This document shows, one piece after another, positions 40,491 through 47,895 of a stretch of 64,000 nucleotides of DNA. Numbering within the stretch: position 1 is the stretch's first letter; each line of letters opens with the position of its first letter. This stretch comes from Streptomyces polyasparticus (GTDB lineage Bacteria; Actinomycetota; Actinomycetes; Streptomycetales; Streptomycetaceae). Under the pieces are notes generated by a model. It searched no databases. It saw only the letters and a list, made by a program, of their open reading frames with translations, and was not told the origin of the DNA. The position numbers and the translations under genes are program-made. Location of the stretch: the NCBI RefSeq assembly GCF_014493765.1, contig NZ_JACTVJ010000007.1, forward strand, positions 558,001 through 622,000. The letters are read 5' to 3'.

Positions 40491-41378
40491 GTGTCCAGCA
40501 CCCTTGCACTTTCGACCGTCCGCGCTGCCCAGAGCAAGGACCTTCAGGCGACCACGGCGGTCATCGAAGCCACAGAGTCCCGAATAGCCGTTCTCGCCCG
40601 AAAGGCGGCCCGGCGCATGGCGGAGAGTGGCCCCCGTCATGACGACTACTTCGACGAGTTCACCCAGCAAGGCCGCATAGCCGTCTGGGAAGCGCTCGCC
40701 CGGTTTGACGAGACCGTGAACCCGGACTTCCTGGGCTTCGCGTACACCACCGTGGAGACCATGCTCCTGGGCGCCACCCGCGCGGAGCGCAACCAGGGCG
40801 TGGACGACTCCGCTGCAAAAACGTTCCTGTCGATGCTGGACCGCGCGGGCGGTGACCCGTTCCTTGCCGAAAAGCTGTGTCAGAGCGTCCCGCCTGCCGG
40901 GCGCCGGCTGAGTTCGGACCGGGCCCACGCGGCTCGTCTCGCCTATCAGGGGGCTGACTCTTTGGATGCTCCCGCACCGGGTTCCACCGATGACGAGCCC
41001 TGGGAGCCGGGGACTTCGACCTACGGCGTACCGGAAGACCTGATCACTCCGGACGACGTGAGCCGCGAGGAAGCCCGCATCAAGAAGGCACTCGTTCACG
41101 GCATCTTGGACGTGATGGGCGAAGGTCAGGCGTACGTACTCCGCGCCACCTTCGGCATAGAGCCGGTGCCCTACTACGGCAACGGGGCGGACGAAGGGCT
41201 TGCCGCGTCCATGAATAGCACCGCAAAGGCCGTGCGTGAGGCCCGTTCGAAGGGGCTGAAGAGCTTCGGGAAGCGCTGGATCAACGCCACCGCCCAGACT
41301 CCCGAAGAGGTCAACGAGCTGACTGCCGCCATGAACACGCGCCTGACTCGCAAGGGTGCGGTAGCGTCCCGGGTCTGA
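40491..41378 (+). CDS. Sigma-70 region-2-like transcription factor
   Basis: A 295-aa protein; GTG 40491 follows AAGGAGAG at good spacing. Residues about 45-95 read DDYFDEFTQQGRIAVWEALA then RFDETVNPDFLGFAYTTVE, matching sigma region 2 (core binding and -10 recognition: D..QEG..AL..A..RFD). The C-terminal part has a helix pair (LDVMGEGQAYVLRATFGIEP; STAKAVREARSKGLKSF) that resembles region 4. It probably directs RNA polymerase to phage promoters, for which the GGCAATC motifs are candidates. Confidence 0.72.
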   Translation: MSSTLALSTVRAAQSKDLQATTAVIEATESRIAVLARKAARRMAESGPRHDDYFDEFTQQGRIAVWEALARFDETVNPDFLGFAYTTVETMLLGATRAERNQGVDDSAAKTFLSMLDRAGGDPFLAEKLCQSVPPAGRRLSSDRAHAARLAYQGADSLDAPAPGSTDDEPWEPGTSTYGVPEDLITPDDVSREEARIKKALVHGILDVMGEGQAYVLRATFGIEPVPYYGNGADEGLAASMNSTAKAVREARSKGLKSFGKRWINATAQTPEEVNELTAAMNTRLTRKGAVASRV

Positions 41379-41440
41379 CCGGCCCTTGGTCAACTCCCCT
41401 GTGGCCAACGGGAACCCAGTGAAGATCAACCCCGTTCACC

Positions 41441-41460
41441 CCCCACTCACGTGAGTGGGG
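41441..41460. promoter_or_regulatory. Dispersed palindrome copy 7
   Basis: CCCCACTCACGTGAGTGGGG, a perfect 20-bp palindrome with an inward-compensated change at both ends of the core (C/G instead of T/A). The paired change implies that symmetry is selected. Confidence 0.6.
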
Positions 41461-41475
41461 CCGGACGGGAGGAGG

Positions 41476-41500
41476 GCCCCGCTTCGGCGGGGCATTCTTT
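41476..41500 (+). terminator. Terminator after sigma-like gene
   Basis: GCCCCGC-TTCG-GCGGGGC followed by ATTCTTT. Strong UUCG-loop terminator that closes the early region. Confidence 0.85.
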
Positions 41501-41636
41501 GCGCCCTGTATGTCCGAGATTTCCGTGATGCTCCTTGTAATGATCGTCTGGCGTATGTCGGAGGCATATGTCAGCCCCGAGGTGTAGAGTCGAACGACCG
41601 TGCGAATCGCGGTCTGAGTCACAAGGGGAGTGGCGC

Positions 41637-41987
41637 ATGTCCAAGATCAAAGGAGTCCCGAACGTCGAATTCCGAACCGAAGCCCCAAGATGTGTCAGGC
41701 CGAACCGATGGACCTGGGAGCCCGCTGGTGAGGACTTCCCGCCCATGCCTGACTGGATCAACAGCGCGGACGAGCTGGGGCGCGCGCTGGGGGTGTACGC
41801 GGCCATGGTGGCGCGCGTACTCCACGACTTGAGGGACCCGCATCCCTTTCGACTCGTGGCCTACGAACTGACCACCGGCAGGCCCGTAGGGGCCCAAGAG
41901 TGGAAGGTGTCCGAAGAGACCGGCAGCCTGATCCCAGCGGGAGAGCCGCTGATCGTTTGGGCTGGAAGGTGGGAGCACGCCGCATAG
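41637..41987 (+). CDS. Hypothetical protein
   Basis: A 116-aa protein from ATG 41637 with AAGGGGAG upstream. It begins with a basic segment (KIKGVPNVEFRTEAPRCV) and continues as an amphipathic helical and beta mixture. No motif recognised. First gene of the cargo zone, ending at a bidirectional terminator shared with the convergent regulator gene. Confidence 0.65.
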   Translation: MSKIKGVPNVEFRTEAPRCVRPNRWTWEPAGEDFPPMPDWINSADELGRALGVYAAMVARVLHDLRDPHPFRLVAYELTTGRPVGAQEWKVSEETGSLIPAGEPLIVWAGRWEHAA

Positions 41988-42071
41988 GCGTGGCGCTGTG
42001 CAAGGGGAGGAAGTGCAGCGCTCAGCCGGCAAGGAGCGGTAGCTCTCACCCTTGAAGCGAAGACACAGGAG

Positions 42072-42100
42072 CCCCGTCACCTCACTGGAGAGTGGCGGGG
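42072..42100. terminator. Bidirectional terminator
   Basis: CCCCGTCAC and GTGGCGGGG pair around CTCACTGGAGA and are followed by TTCTT; it lies between two convergent genes. Confidence 0.7.
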
Positions 42101-42110
42101 TTCTTCGTGT

Positions 42111-43454
42111 TCAACTTGCAAGCATCGCTGGTGCGACAGTGCGGGCGCGCTCGTACAAGTCGCGTGCCGTGCCGTTCTTCAAGTGGGGGCGAAGGAGCCC
42201 GAACATGGACTTGACCCGATCGTCCGCACGCCCTGACTGGACCATGGGGAAGTCGTCAAGCGCGAGATGCCATGTGGCACAGGCGGCTTCGAGATGCCCC
42301 AACTGAAGCTGACGTTCGGCCAGTGTCGCGCGATGACGCACCCTGGCCCGCCGATACACGCCGTAGCGAAGTTGATCGGACTGTTGCATGGCTTCAACTG
42401 AGCCTGCCACGTCGCCCAGTTCATAACGAACCTGACTGATGTGGTAATTGAGTGAGGATGGGTCATATGAGCCAAACGGCTTGCCCCGAGATTCTGCCCT
42501 CTCCATGGCGGATTCCGCCTCATTGATCTTCCGCAGTGCGGTAGTCCGGTCCCCGGACTGCGCGGCAGCATGGGCCTGTTGGCCTGCGAGGAAGGCGAAC
42601 ATTCGCGGGCCCGCCTTCGGGGATGCGGCTGCCGCAGCGTCCGCCAAGTCGAGTGCCTTGGAGCTGTGCCTCAAGTCCACGGCTTGGACACTCATGCCCC
42701 GGAGCGTGGTGCAGTACGTGAGGTGATCCTCAGCAGCCCCAGCCAACTCCAGAGCCCTGACGTAGTAGCGCTGAGCGAGACCATGAAGACCTTCGTCTAC
42801 CGCCATGTACCCGGTCAGGTACAGAAGGTCTGAAGCGGCAGAGAGCATGGCCTTCCGGACCTCTTCTGTGGCGTCAGCTCGAAGGTACGGCGCCACAGTG
42901 TTGACCATGAAACTGGCAGCCATGGGCCGGGCATGGCGTCCGCCGAACTGATCGTCAAGATCAGAAACGCGCTCCGTCATGGAGATGACCATGTCCACTT
43001 CGTTCATGCCGATACGAGACGCCTTGCCGGTCTGTACGGCTTCGGCGCGGCCGATCACATCAGGCCATCCCGGAATGGTCAGCGCCACGGAGAACAGCCC
43101 AGCGCCCAGGACGCGCCTCCGTGATGGGTCCATGTCTTGCCTCCCCAGCTCGATCACCCCTTCCACGGTATCCGTGGGGCTCATGGGGTGATCGGCTGGA
43201 GGAGTGAAGCCGGCTTCTACGAGCGTGACCGGCCGCTGAAGCCGACGCGAGAACGCTTCAACGATGAATCGTCGTACGGCATCGCTGCGGGGCACGGTGC
43301 CACCCAGCCAGTGGTGAACCGCGGATTGGTTGTACTTGAGCGGAGTGCCGTTCTCGCTGCCTACCAGGTTGACGGCACGGGCGAATTGGCTGAGCGACCA
43401 GTTGCTTTCGTCGTACAGCCGTTGCAGCCCTTCGTTCGGCTGACCCTTCGCCAT
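42111..43454 (-). CDS. XRE-type regulator with TPR-like C-terminal domain
   Basis: A 447-aa protein; ATG 43454 has GGGGAG 9 nt upstream. The N-terminal HTH is about residues 8-70 (LYDESNWSLSQFARAVNLVG, then YNQSAVHHWLGGTVPRSDAV). The rest is helical repeats typical of Streptomyces XRE/TPR regulators that sense a peptide or small ligand (HGLAQRYYVRALELAGAAED). It is divergent from the small-peptide/asparagine-synthetase-like operon, and a TTAAA-based palindrome sits just before it. It probably controls that operon; a role as phage repressor cannot be excluded. Confidence 0.82.
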   Translation of the reverse strand: MAKGQPNEGLQRLYDESNWSLSQFARAVNLVGSENGTPLKYNQSAVHHWLGGTVPRSDAVRRFIVEAFSRRLQRPVTLVEAGFTPPADHPMSPTDTVEGVIELGRQDMDPSRRRVLGAGLFSVALTIPGWPDVIGRAEAVQTGKASRIGMNEVDMVISMTERVSDLDDQFGGRHARPMAASFMVNTVAPYLRADATEEVRKAMLSAASDLLYLTGYMAVDEGLHGLAQRYYVRALELAGAAEDHLTYCTTLRGMSVQAVDLRHSSKALDLADAAAAASPKAGPRMFAFLAGQQAHAAAQSGDRTTALRKINEAESAMERAESRGKPFGSYDPSSLNYHISQVRYELGDVAGSVEAMQQSDQLRYGVYRRARVRHRATLAERQLQLGHLEAACATWHLALDDFPMVQSGRADDRVKSMFGLLRPHLKNGTARDLYERARTVAPAMLAS

Positions 43455-43483
43455 GATCGCCAACTCCCCGCGTTCCTGGGCGC

Positions 43484-43499
43484 GTTAAACGCTTTAAAG
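43484..43499. promoter_or_regulatory. Inverted repeat, candidate operator
   Basis: TTAAA-CGC-TTTAA lies 30 bp upstream of the XRE/TPR gene and about 92 bp before the divergent small gene. AT-rich in a GC-rich setting, so also possibly the promoter -10 region. Confidence 0.45.
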
Positions 43500-43590
43500 T
43501 CGTCGCTCCGCTGCAACGGTACCGCTACGTCGGGTTACGCGGTTGCTTAGTTACAGGCGAGATCAACAGGCAACCGGGAGGCGAGAGCCC

Positions 43591-43761
43591 GTGAACGGAA
43601 CGAATGCGGATGTGGCAACTGTGCTCGCAGAACGTGTTGTTGCAGATCGCGACCACTTGCCGGAAGCGCGTGGACGCCACCATGTCTCACCCTGTCAGGG
43701 CAGCCCCGATGCACAGTCCAGACCCACTGAAGTAGATCTAGTGGGATGGCTGATCGCGTGA
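43591..43761 (+). CDS. Small protein of the cargo operon, unknown
   Basis: A 56-aa product from GTG 43591 with GGGAGGCGAG 5-6 nt upstream. Sequence MNGTNADVATVLAERVVADR then a Pro/Arg-rich end. An overlapping frame from 43610 (MWQLCSQNVLLQIATTCRKR) has no ribosome site. First gene of the divergent unit; it overlaps the next start. Confidence 0.5.
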   Translation: MNGTNADVATVLAERVVADRDHLPEARGRHHVSPCQGSPDAQSRPTEVDLVGWLIA

Positions 43762-43997
43762 CCAGTGGCGCGCGGGCAGCGCTCTCCCAGCTCATGCAGC
43801 AAGCCAACGCAGATGGGTTCTTGTTGCTCCCCCGGGCGCCGGCTGAGGTCTCCACCGGGTCCATGGCGTTCCCGCCGTGCGGGTGCCAGAAGCACAAGGG
43901 CAAACCTGTTGCCGCAGATCCGCCGTTGTTCGCGTGTCCTGAGACGGAGATTCACGAATCGTCACCCGAGCCCCGTGCCCGTCCGGTGATCACGTGA
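43758..43997 (+). CDS. Small CxC-containing protein, unknown
   Basis: A 79-aa product from GTG 43758 (4-nt overlap with the previous stop) or ATG 43746. After a helical start (ALSQLMQQANADGFLLLPRA) it has PPCGCQKHKG and a later FACPE, so three cysteines and a histidine that could hold a metal. Unrecognised. It is coupled to the following membrane peptide gene (GTGA overlap). Confidence 0.55.
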   Translation: MTSGARAALSQLMQQANADGFLLLPRAPAEVSTGSMAFPPCGCQKHKGKPVAADPPLFACPETEIHESSPEPRARPVIT

Positions 43998-44101
43998 GGC
44001 GATTACTGGGCCCCATGGCGCGCTACACCGGCGTACTCATGATCGTCATGGTCAGCGCGTCATGCGGATTCGTGGTCGGCGCGTCCCTGGCCATGCGCTA
44101 G
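43994..44101 (+). CDS. Tiny membrane peptide
   Basis: A 35-aa product from GTG 43994 that overlaps the preceding stop by 4 nt. RRLLGPMARY precedes a hydrophobic helix (TGVLMIVMVSASCGFVVGAS). Single-pass membrane or signal-like peptide; function unknown. Confidence 0.4.
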   Translation: MRRLLGPMARYTGVLMIVMVSASCGFVVGASLAMR

Positions 44102-44104
44102 CTC

Positions 44105-44161
44105 CGCTCTCTGCCACAGGAACCCTGACTAAGCGCGCTGGGGTGGCCGTGGCAGAGAGCG
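44105..44161. repeat. 13-bp perfect inverted repeat / hairpin
   Basis: CGCTCTCTGCCAC at 44105-44117 and GTGGCAGAGAGCG at 44149-44161. It separates the small upstream genes from the peptide-enzyme genes and could be a terminator/attenuator. Confidence 0.6.
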
Positions 44162-44197
44162 GGATTCAACTCCTCGTTCCCCTTGACGGAGGTGATC

Positions 44198-44338
44198 ATG
44201 CCGCAGCAGGAGCAAGCCACTGCCGAACCTGAGATCAACCAGCCCGAAGAGGGCCAGGAGCCTGCCCCTGAAGTCGAAAGGTGGGGAGCCCCGCGCCAAG
44301 GGGCGGTTTTGCCGCCTGGGCAGCGCTACCACCGATGA
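44198..44338 (+). CDS. 46-aa acidic Gln/Pro-rich peptide
   Basis: From ATG 44198 with an excellent ribosome site (GACGGAGGTGA, 4 nt spacing). The sequence is an acidic, Gln/Glu/Pro-rich half (EQATAEPEINQPEEGQEPAP) followed by a shorter basic end (WGAPRQGAVLPPGQRYHR). This leader-and-core-like contrast and strong initiation make it a possible second precursor peptide, but no homolog is recognised. Confidence 0.5.
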   Translation: MPQQEQATAEPEINQPEEGQEPAPEVERWGAPRQGAVLPPGQRYHR

Positions 44339-44437
44339 GCCCCCGCCCGACTGCCCAACCTTCTAGTGCAAGGCAGCCGGACGGGTTCCACTTCGTGGCG
44401 TCCGCCACGGAGTAGTAACAACCCTAGGAGATGCACC

Positions 44438-44563
44438 GTGAACGTTGACGAACTGTTCACCGGCGAACTGGTCACCGGAGTGCCGAGCACGGACGCCGGG
44501 CTCATGGACAAGATGCCCGGCGGTGGCGACAACAACGGCGATCACTGCTCCATGACCGCCTGA
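44438..44563 (+). CDS. Candidate RiPP precursor peptide
   Basis: A 41-aa peptide from GTG 44438 with TAGGAG 7 nt upstream. The N-terminal 25 residues are leader-like (MNVDELFTGELVTGVPSTDA). The end is small and polar with one Cys: MPGGGDNNGDHCSMTA. A Gly at the start of the core and Asp residues 7-9 positions later would permit a lasso-type macrolactam; the single Cys could be modified instead. It directly precedes the asparagine-synthetase-like gene. Precursor role is inferred from size, position and layout. Confidence 0.6.
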   Translation: MNVDELFTGELVTGVPSTDAGLMDKMPGGGDNNGDHCSMTA

Positions 44564-44640
44564 CGATCACCAGTTCCTATGTGCGGCGGGGTGGGGCTGA
44601 TTCAGCCACGCCCCGCCGCTCCACGTGGAGGAGTAGCCGA

Positions 44641-46116
44641 GTGATCTCTATGCACCTGCGCTTGCGGGATCTTCGTGAGCCGAACTGGACGCTGTTCGGA
44701 GGGGTGTGGACCACGGGAGCAAGCTGGATCAAACCGGCGAACCTGTCGGTGCTCGTCACCGAGTTCAACGACGATCGCGCGCCGAACTGGGTCAACGTGA
44801 TCGTGCGGGAAGAAGGTAGGGAGCAGAACGATTACGTGTCGCTGACGATGGCCCCCGAAGAGGTTCAGTTGGCGGCAGGCGCGTTCGGTACCGCCCCTGT
44901 CTACGTCGTCGCGGACGGTGAGGAGCTGTACGGATCATGGGACATTGCAGACTTGCGTCCGTATATCCGAACGGACCGGTTGGTCCCGCGGGTGGTCGCT
45001 CGTACCTTGACCCGACAACACAGGTACACCGCAGACACTCTCTTTGAAGGTGTGTACCGCCTCACGGAGCGTGCCAGCGTGGTCTTCAACGCTGCTGGAC
45101 TCAGCGTGCATTACCCGGAGCCTGCCGAACACGTCCTTGAGCCACGGAAGTTACGAGCTGATCTCGACCCAGTGGACGCCTTCGATGGGCTCTTGAACCA
45201 CGTAGTCCGCCAAGCGTCCACAGGCGTGGAGTGTGTCGGAGTTGAATTGTCCGGTGGGGCCGACTCCGGCAATGTCGCGCTCTCCGTTCGTGCTGTGGGC
45301 TTCCCTCGAGCGCACAGCTTTGGACTGCTCGTGGGTGGGGCCATCGGCGTTCAACAACGTGTGCGAAGAGCCGCGTTGGCGGAGCTATGCGGGTTCCGGG
45401 ACTCAGCGATTCCGGCACTGCAACACCCGCCGTTTGTCTCGGGTGGTGTACGAGCCGCCCGGCGTCCACATGATCCTGCCGGGGCGTTCTATCAGGAGGC
45501 TTTCGACGTGCTACGTGATCAGGCAGCCACACGAGGGTGTGAAGTCATGTTCACGGGGAGCGGGGGTGACGAGATCAACGCCCACCACTCACGGACAGAC
45601 GTTCAATTACCTGATCCCCCTTCGGTGCCGTGGCTGGGCAGACGAGCCGTTGAAGCCATTACCGACGTGAACGAGGCGCTTGCGCCCATGTCGGTGTTGC
45701 CGCTCCCGACATTGATGGGCTTCGGGATGCACAATCCTGGTTACCTCAGACGGGGAATCTGGCCGGTAAGCCCGCTCGTGGACCCTCGCATCGTTCGGTT
45801 CATGGAGCAGCTTCCGCATGAGTACAAGCGGGGCAAGGCCATGTTCCGTAGCCGCCTTCGACGCGCAGGATTGTCCGACTCGGTAGCGGCGCCGGCTGAG
45901 CCGGAGAACTTCCTTGCGGTCATGGAAGCCGGGTTACGCATGTACGGGCTGCCGGAGTTGGACGCCATGTTGGGGGACTCGGTTCTTGTGGATCTGGGTT
46001 ACGTGGACCCGAAGAGACTCGCCCAGGCGCGTCAGGATGCCAAGAGCGCATCCGTTGTCCCTGATCTGTTGTGCGACGTGCTCGCACTGGAAGTTGGGTT
46101 GCGGGCACTCACATGA
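44641..46116 (+). CDS. Asparagine-synthetase-like (lasso-cyclase-type) enzyme
   Basis: A 491-aa protein; GTG 44641 follows GGAGGAG by 7 nt. The N-terminal 170 residues resemble the glutaminase half of AsnB but lack the catalytic Cys2. The synthetase half has the ATP-pyrophosphatase loop VELSGGADSG (204-209 SGGADS) and FTGSGGDE (306-311). Such Cys-less relatives adenylate carboxyl groups to form amides or macrolactams, as in lasso peptide cyclases. The small gene just upstream would be its substrate. The stop overlaps the methyltransferase start (ATGA). Confidence 0.8.
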   Translation: MISMHLRLRDLREPNWTLFGGVWTTGASWIKPANLSVLVTEFNDDRAPNWVNVIVREEGREQNDYVSLTMAPEEVQLAAGAFGTAPVYVVADGEELYGSWDIADLRPYIRTDRLVPRVVARTLTRQHRYTADTLFEGVYRLTERASVVFNAAGLSVHYPEPAEHVLEPRKLRADLDPVDAFDGLLNHVVRQASTGVECVGVELSGGADSGNVALSVRAVGFPRAHSFGLLVGGAIGVQQRVRRAALAELCGFRDSAIPALQHPPFVSGGVRAARRPHDPAGAFYQEAFDVLRDQAATRGCEVMFTGSGGDEINAHHSRTDVQLPDPPSVPWLGRRAVEAITDVNEALAPMSVLPLPTLMGFGMHNPGYLRRGIWPVSPLVDPRIVRFMEQLPHEYKRGKAMFRSRLRRAGLSDSVAAPAEPENFLAVMEAGLRMYGLPELDAMLGDSVLVDLGYVDPKRLAQARQDAKSASVVPDLLCDVLALEVGLRALT

Positions 46117-46856
46117 CCAGTCCCGACATGGAAGCTAGGTGCATGGAAGGTACCAACGTCTTCTACCGGAATCCGGCGCTGTATGACGCGGTGCAGTCGG
46201 ACACCGGCAGCGCAGAGACATGCCTAGAGCTGATCGAACGCCACCGCCCCGACGCAACCACGCTCGTGGACTTCGGATGCGGTACCGGGCGTGACGTTGA
46301 AGTTCTCGCCAAACGCTACGAGTGCGTTGGAGTAGATCTTCAGCCAGGCATGGTGGAGTACGCCCGGCGCGTGCGTCCGGAGCTGGACTTCCGTGCGGGA
46401 GACATGCGGACAGTGCGGCTTTGGAAGCGCATGGACGCCGTGACGTGCTTGGGGAACTCCCTTGCGTACGTCCACGACAACTACAACATCGGGCGCGTGT
46501 TCGCGACGTTCGCGGCGCACGCGCGGGCCGGGGCAATCCTGGTGCTCTGCTCGCCAGTGTGGCCGGTCACCCAACCTGAGCCGACCCAATCCACGGTGGA
46601 CACTCCGGACGGGCCCGCAAGTGTCACGATCCGGTACGCGTGGGACCTCCGGACCCAGATCAACACCATGCACCGGGAATGGGTCTTCCCAGCCGGTGAA
46701 CGTGTGAGCGACGAGATCACGCGTCGGGTCCTGTTCCCTCGTGAACTAGAGCAGTACGCGACGGCAGCCGGGTTCGAAGTGGTGGACATGACGGATGGGC
46801 CCGGAATGGGGCTCACCGGTCCCGTGGCGTACACCGTGGCGCGGTACACCCGCTGA
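46113..46856 (+). CDS. SAM-dependent methyltransferase (class I)
   Basis: A 247-aa protein overlapping the previous gene by 4 nt. The SAM-binding motif is LVDFGCGTGRDVEVL (about 51-65), followed by ECVGVDLQPGMVEYARR and AVTCLGNSLAYV. Its small size and coupling to the cyclase-like gene suggest that it methylates the peptide product, for example at a carboxylate or amine. Target cannot be told. Confidence 0.85.
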   Translation: MTSPDMEARCMEGTNVFYRNPALYDAVQSDTGSAETCLELIERHRPDATTLVDFGCGTGRDVEVLAKRYECVGVDLQPGMVEYARRVRPELDFRAGDMRTVRLWKRMDAVTCLGNSLAYVHDNYNIGRVFATFAAHARAGAILVLCSPVWPVTQPEPTQSTVDTPDGPASVTIRYAWDLRTQINTMHREWVFPAGERVSDEITRRVLFPRELEQYATAAGFEVVDMTDGPGMGLTGPVAYTVARYTR

Positions 46857-46879
46857 GGGTGTCGCCACTGTCCCGGGCG

Positions 46880-47137
46880 CTAGTGGTTGCTGGTGGGCTC
46901 CGCGGGACCGGCTACGAACGAGCCCTTGCCCCACAACGTTTCGACTAGCCCACGCTCGCGAAGGACACGCACGGCCCGACGGGCGGTCTCGCGGGCAACC
47001 TTGTGCCGCTCGCACAGCTCAGCTTCAGACGAAATTGGATCGCCCGGCTTCTTGCTCTTGATCTCGTCAATGAGCGCGTCCACTACCCGCATGTACGGGG
47101 CGTGGGGGGCGTGTAGGTCCCTAGGGCGCTCAGGCAT
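46880..47137 (-). CDS. Small GntR-family repressor
   Basis: An 85-aa protein that is almost only the GntR winged helix (VVDALIDEIKSKKPGDPI, then AELCERHKVARETARRAVRV). It lacks a ligand-binding domain. Such short GntR proteins regulate mobile elements in Streptomyces. Two tandem 17-bp repeats lie 37-70 bp upstream of its start and before the divergent gene at 47318, so it likely binds them. Confidence 0.85.
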   Translation of the reverse strand: MPERPRDLHAPHAPYMRVVDALIDEIKSKKPGDPISSEAELCERHKVARETARRAVRVLRERGLVETLWGKGSFVAGPAEPTSNH

Positions 47138-47173
47138 GGGGGAAGCGTAGACAACGGGGCAATGTTGGGCGAC

Positions 47174-47213
47174 TTAGACAGGCAGATGAGTTAGACAGGT
47201 AGACGAGTTAGAC
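47174..47213. promoter_or_regulatory. 17-bp tandem repeats, GntR operator candidate
   Basis: TTAGACAGGCAGATGAG, TTAGACAGGTAGACGAG and a partial TTAGAC follow one another without spacers in the divergent promoter region of the GntR gene. Confidence 0.65.
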
Positions 47214-47251
47214 GTGTTGGCTTAGCGTGATGCTGCGAACACAAAACGCCC

Positions 47252-47286
47252 CGAGAGACCGATTAGGCCCGGTCCGCTCGGGGCTT
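47252..47286 (+). terminator. Hairpin before 47318 gene
   Basis: GCCCCGAG and CTCGGGGC form an outer stem with a GACC..GGTC inner stem. It lies in the leader of the following gene and may attenuate it. Confidence 0.5.
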
Positions 47287-47317
47287 GCCGACTCAGCTAA
47301 GTAGGAGCTGAACGACC

Positions 47318-47650
47318 ATGCGCGATGCTATCGCCCGTGCCCTTATCTGGGTGCTCTCCGTACTGCCCTGCACTCGCCGGCAAACGCCCGGCAGGCACTC
47401 CGTCCGGTATCTCAGCGCGTACGCCCCGAAGCCGATCATGGACCCCTGGGCCAGGCCATGGACGGGGCCCAGTAGCGCCCAGGTGCGTGCTGTCTTCCGG
47501 TCGCGAGAAGACGACACTCTTCCGCTCACACCTGTGCAGCGTGAACGCCGGTACGCCGCTCGCTTCGCTGCCATCGGCGTGGACTACGACTTTCCCGGGG
47601 CGCCGTACCCGGGACGACTCGTGGCCGCGAATCTGGGCGGTGCAGCGTGA
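47318..47650 (+). CDS. Hypothetical Streptomyces mobile-element protein
   Basis: A 110-aa protein from ATG 47318 with GTAGGAG upstream. N-terminal hydrophobic segment (IARALIWVLSVLPC), then an Arg/Pro-rich part (VQRERRYAARFAAIGVDYDF). Such proteins occur with GntR regulators in Streptomyces mobile DNA, but no function is known to me. Overlaps the next gene by 4 nt. Confidence 0.6.
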   Translation: MRDAIARALIWVLSVLPCTRRQTPGRHSVRYLSAYAPKPIMDPWARPWTGPSSAQVRAVFRSREDDTLPLTPVQRERRYAARFAAIGVDYDFPGAPYPGRLVAANLGGAA

Positions 47651-47850
47651 CGCGCGAAAGGCTCACCGCCAGACCCGGCGTCAATGACGTGGCCCTGTGC
47701 ATCAAGTGCCACAAGGTCACGAATGCGCCCGTGCCCGTCCGCTGGATTGAGAGCACGAGTGGCCCGGGGACCACGCTCTACGCCTGCCCTGACCACGCGG
47801 CAGAGCTGACACCCGGGCCGATGCCCGGGGAGCTGGAGAGTCCCTTCTAA
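47647..47850 (+). CDS. Small protein with CxxC
   Basis: A 67-aa product from GTG 47647 overlapping the previous stop (GTGA). It contains ALCIKCHKVTNAPVPVRWIE and LYACPDHAAEL, giving a C-x2-C-H and C-x2-H pattern that could bind zinc. Last gene of the prophage before attR. Confidence 0.6.
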   Translation: MTRERLTARPGVNDVALCIKCHKVTNAPVPVRWIESTSGPGTTLYACPDHAAELTPGPMPGELESPF

Positions 47851-47857
47851 GCGGCTC

Positions 47858-47895
47858 AGAGCCCCGCCTACCTGCGTCTTTGGTCGGGTGGGGCT
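47858..47895. terminator. Hairpin at the end of the prophage, facing dapC
   Basis: GAGCCCC and GGGGCTC with inner GCC..GGT pairs, between the last prophage gene and the convergent aminotransferase tail. It would end both messages. Confidence 0.55.

Noticed and set aside
47160-47225. CRISPR-like array
   Set aside because: The 17-bp units are contiguous without spacers and lie in a divergent promoter beside a GntR gene; no cas genes or other arrays were seen in the window.
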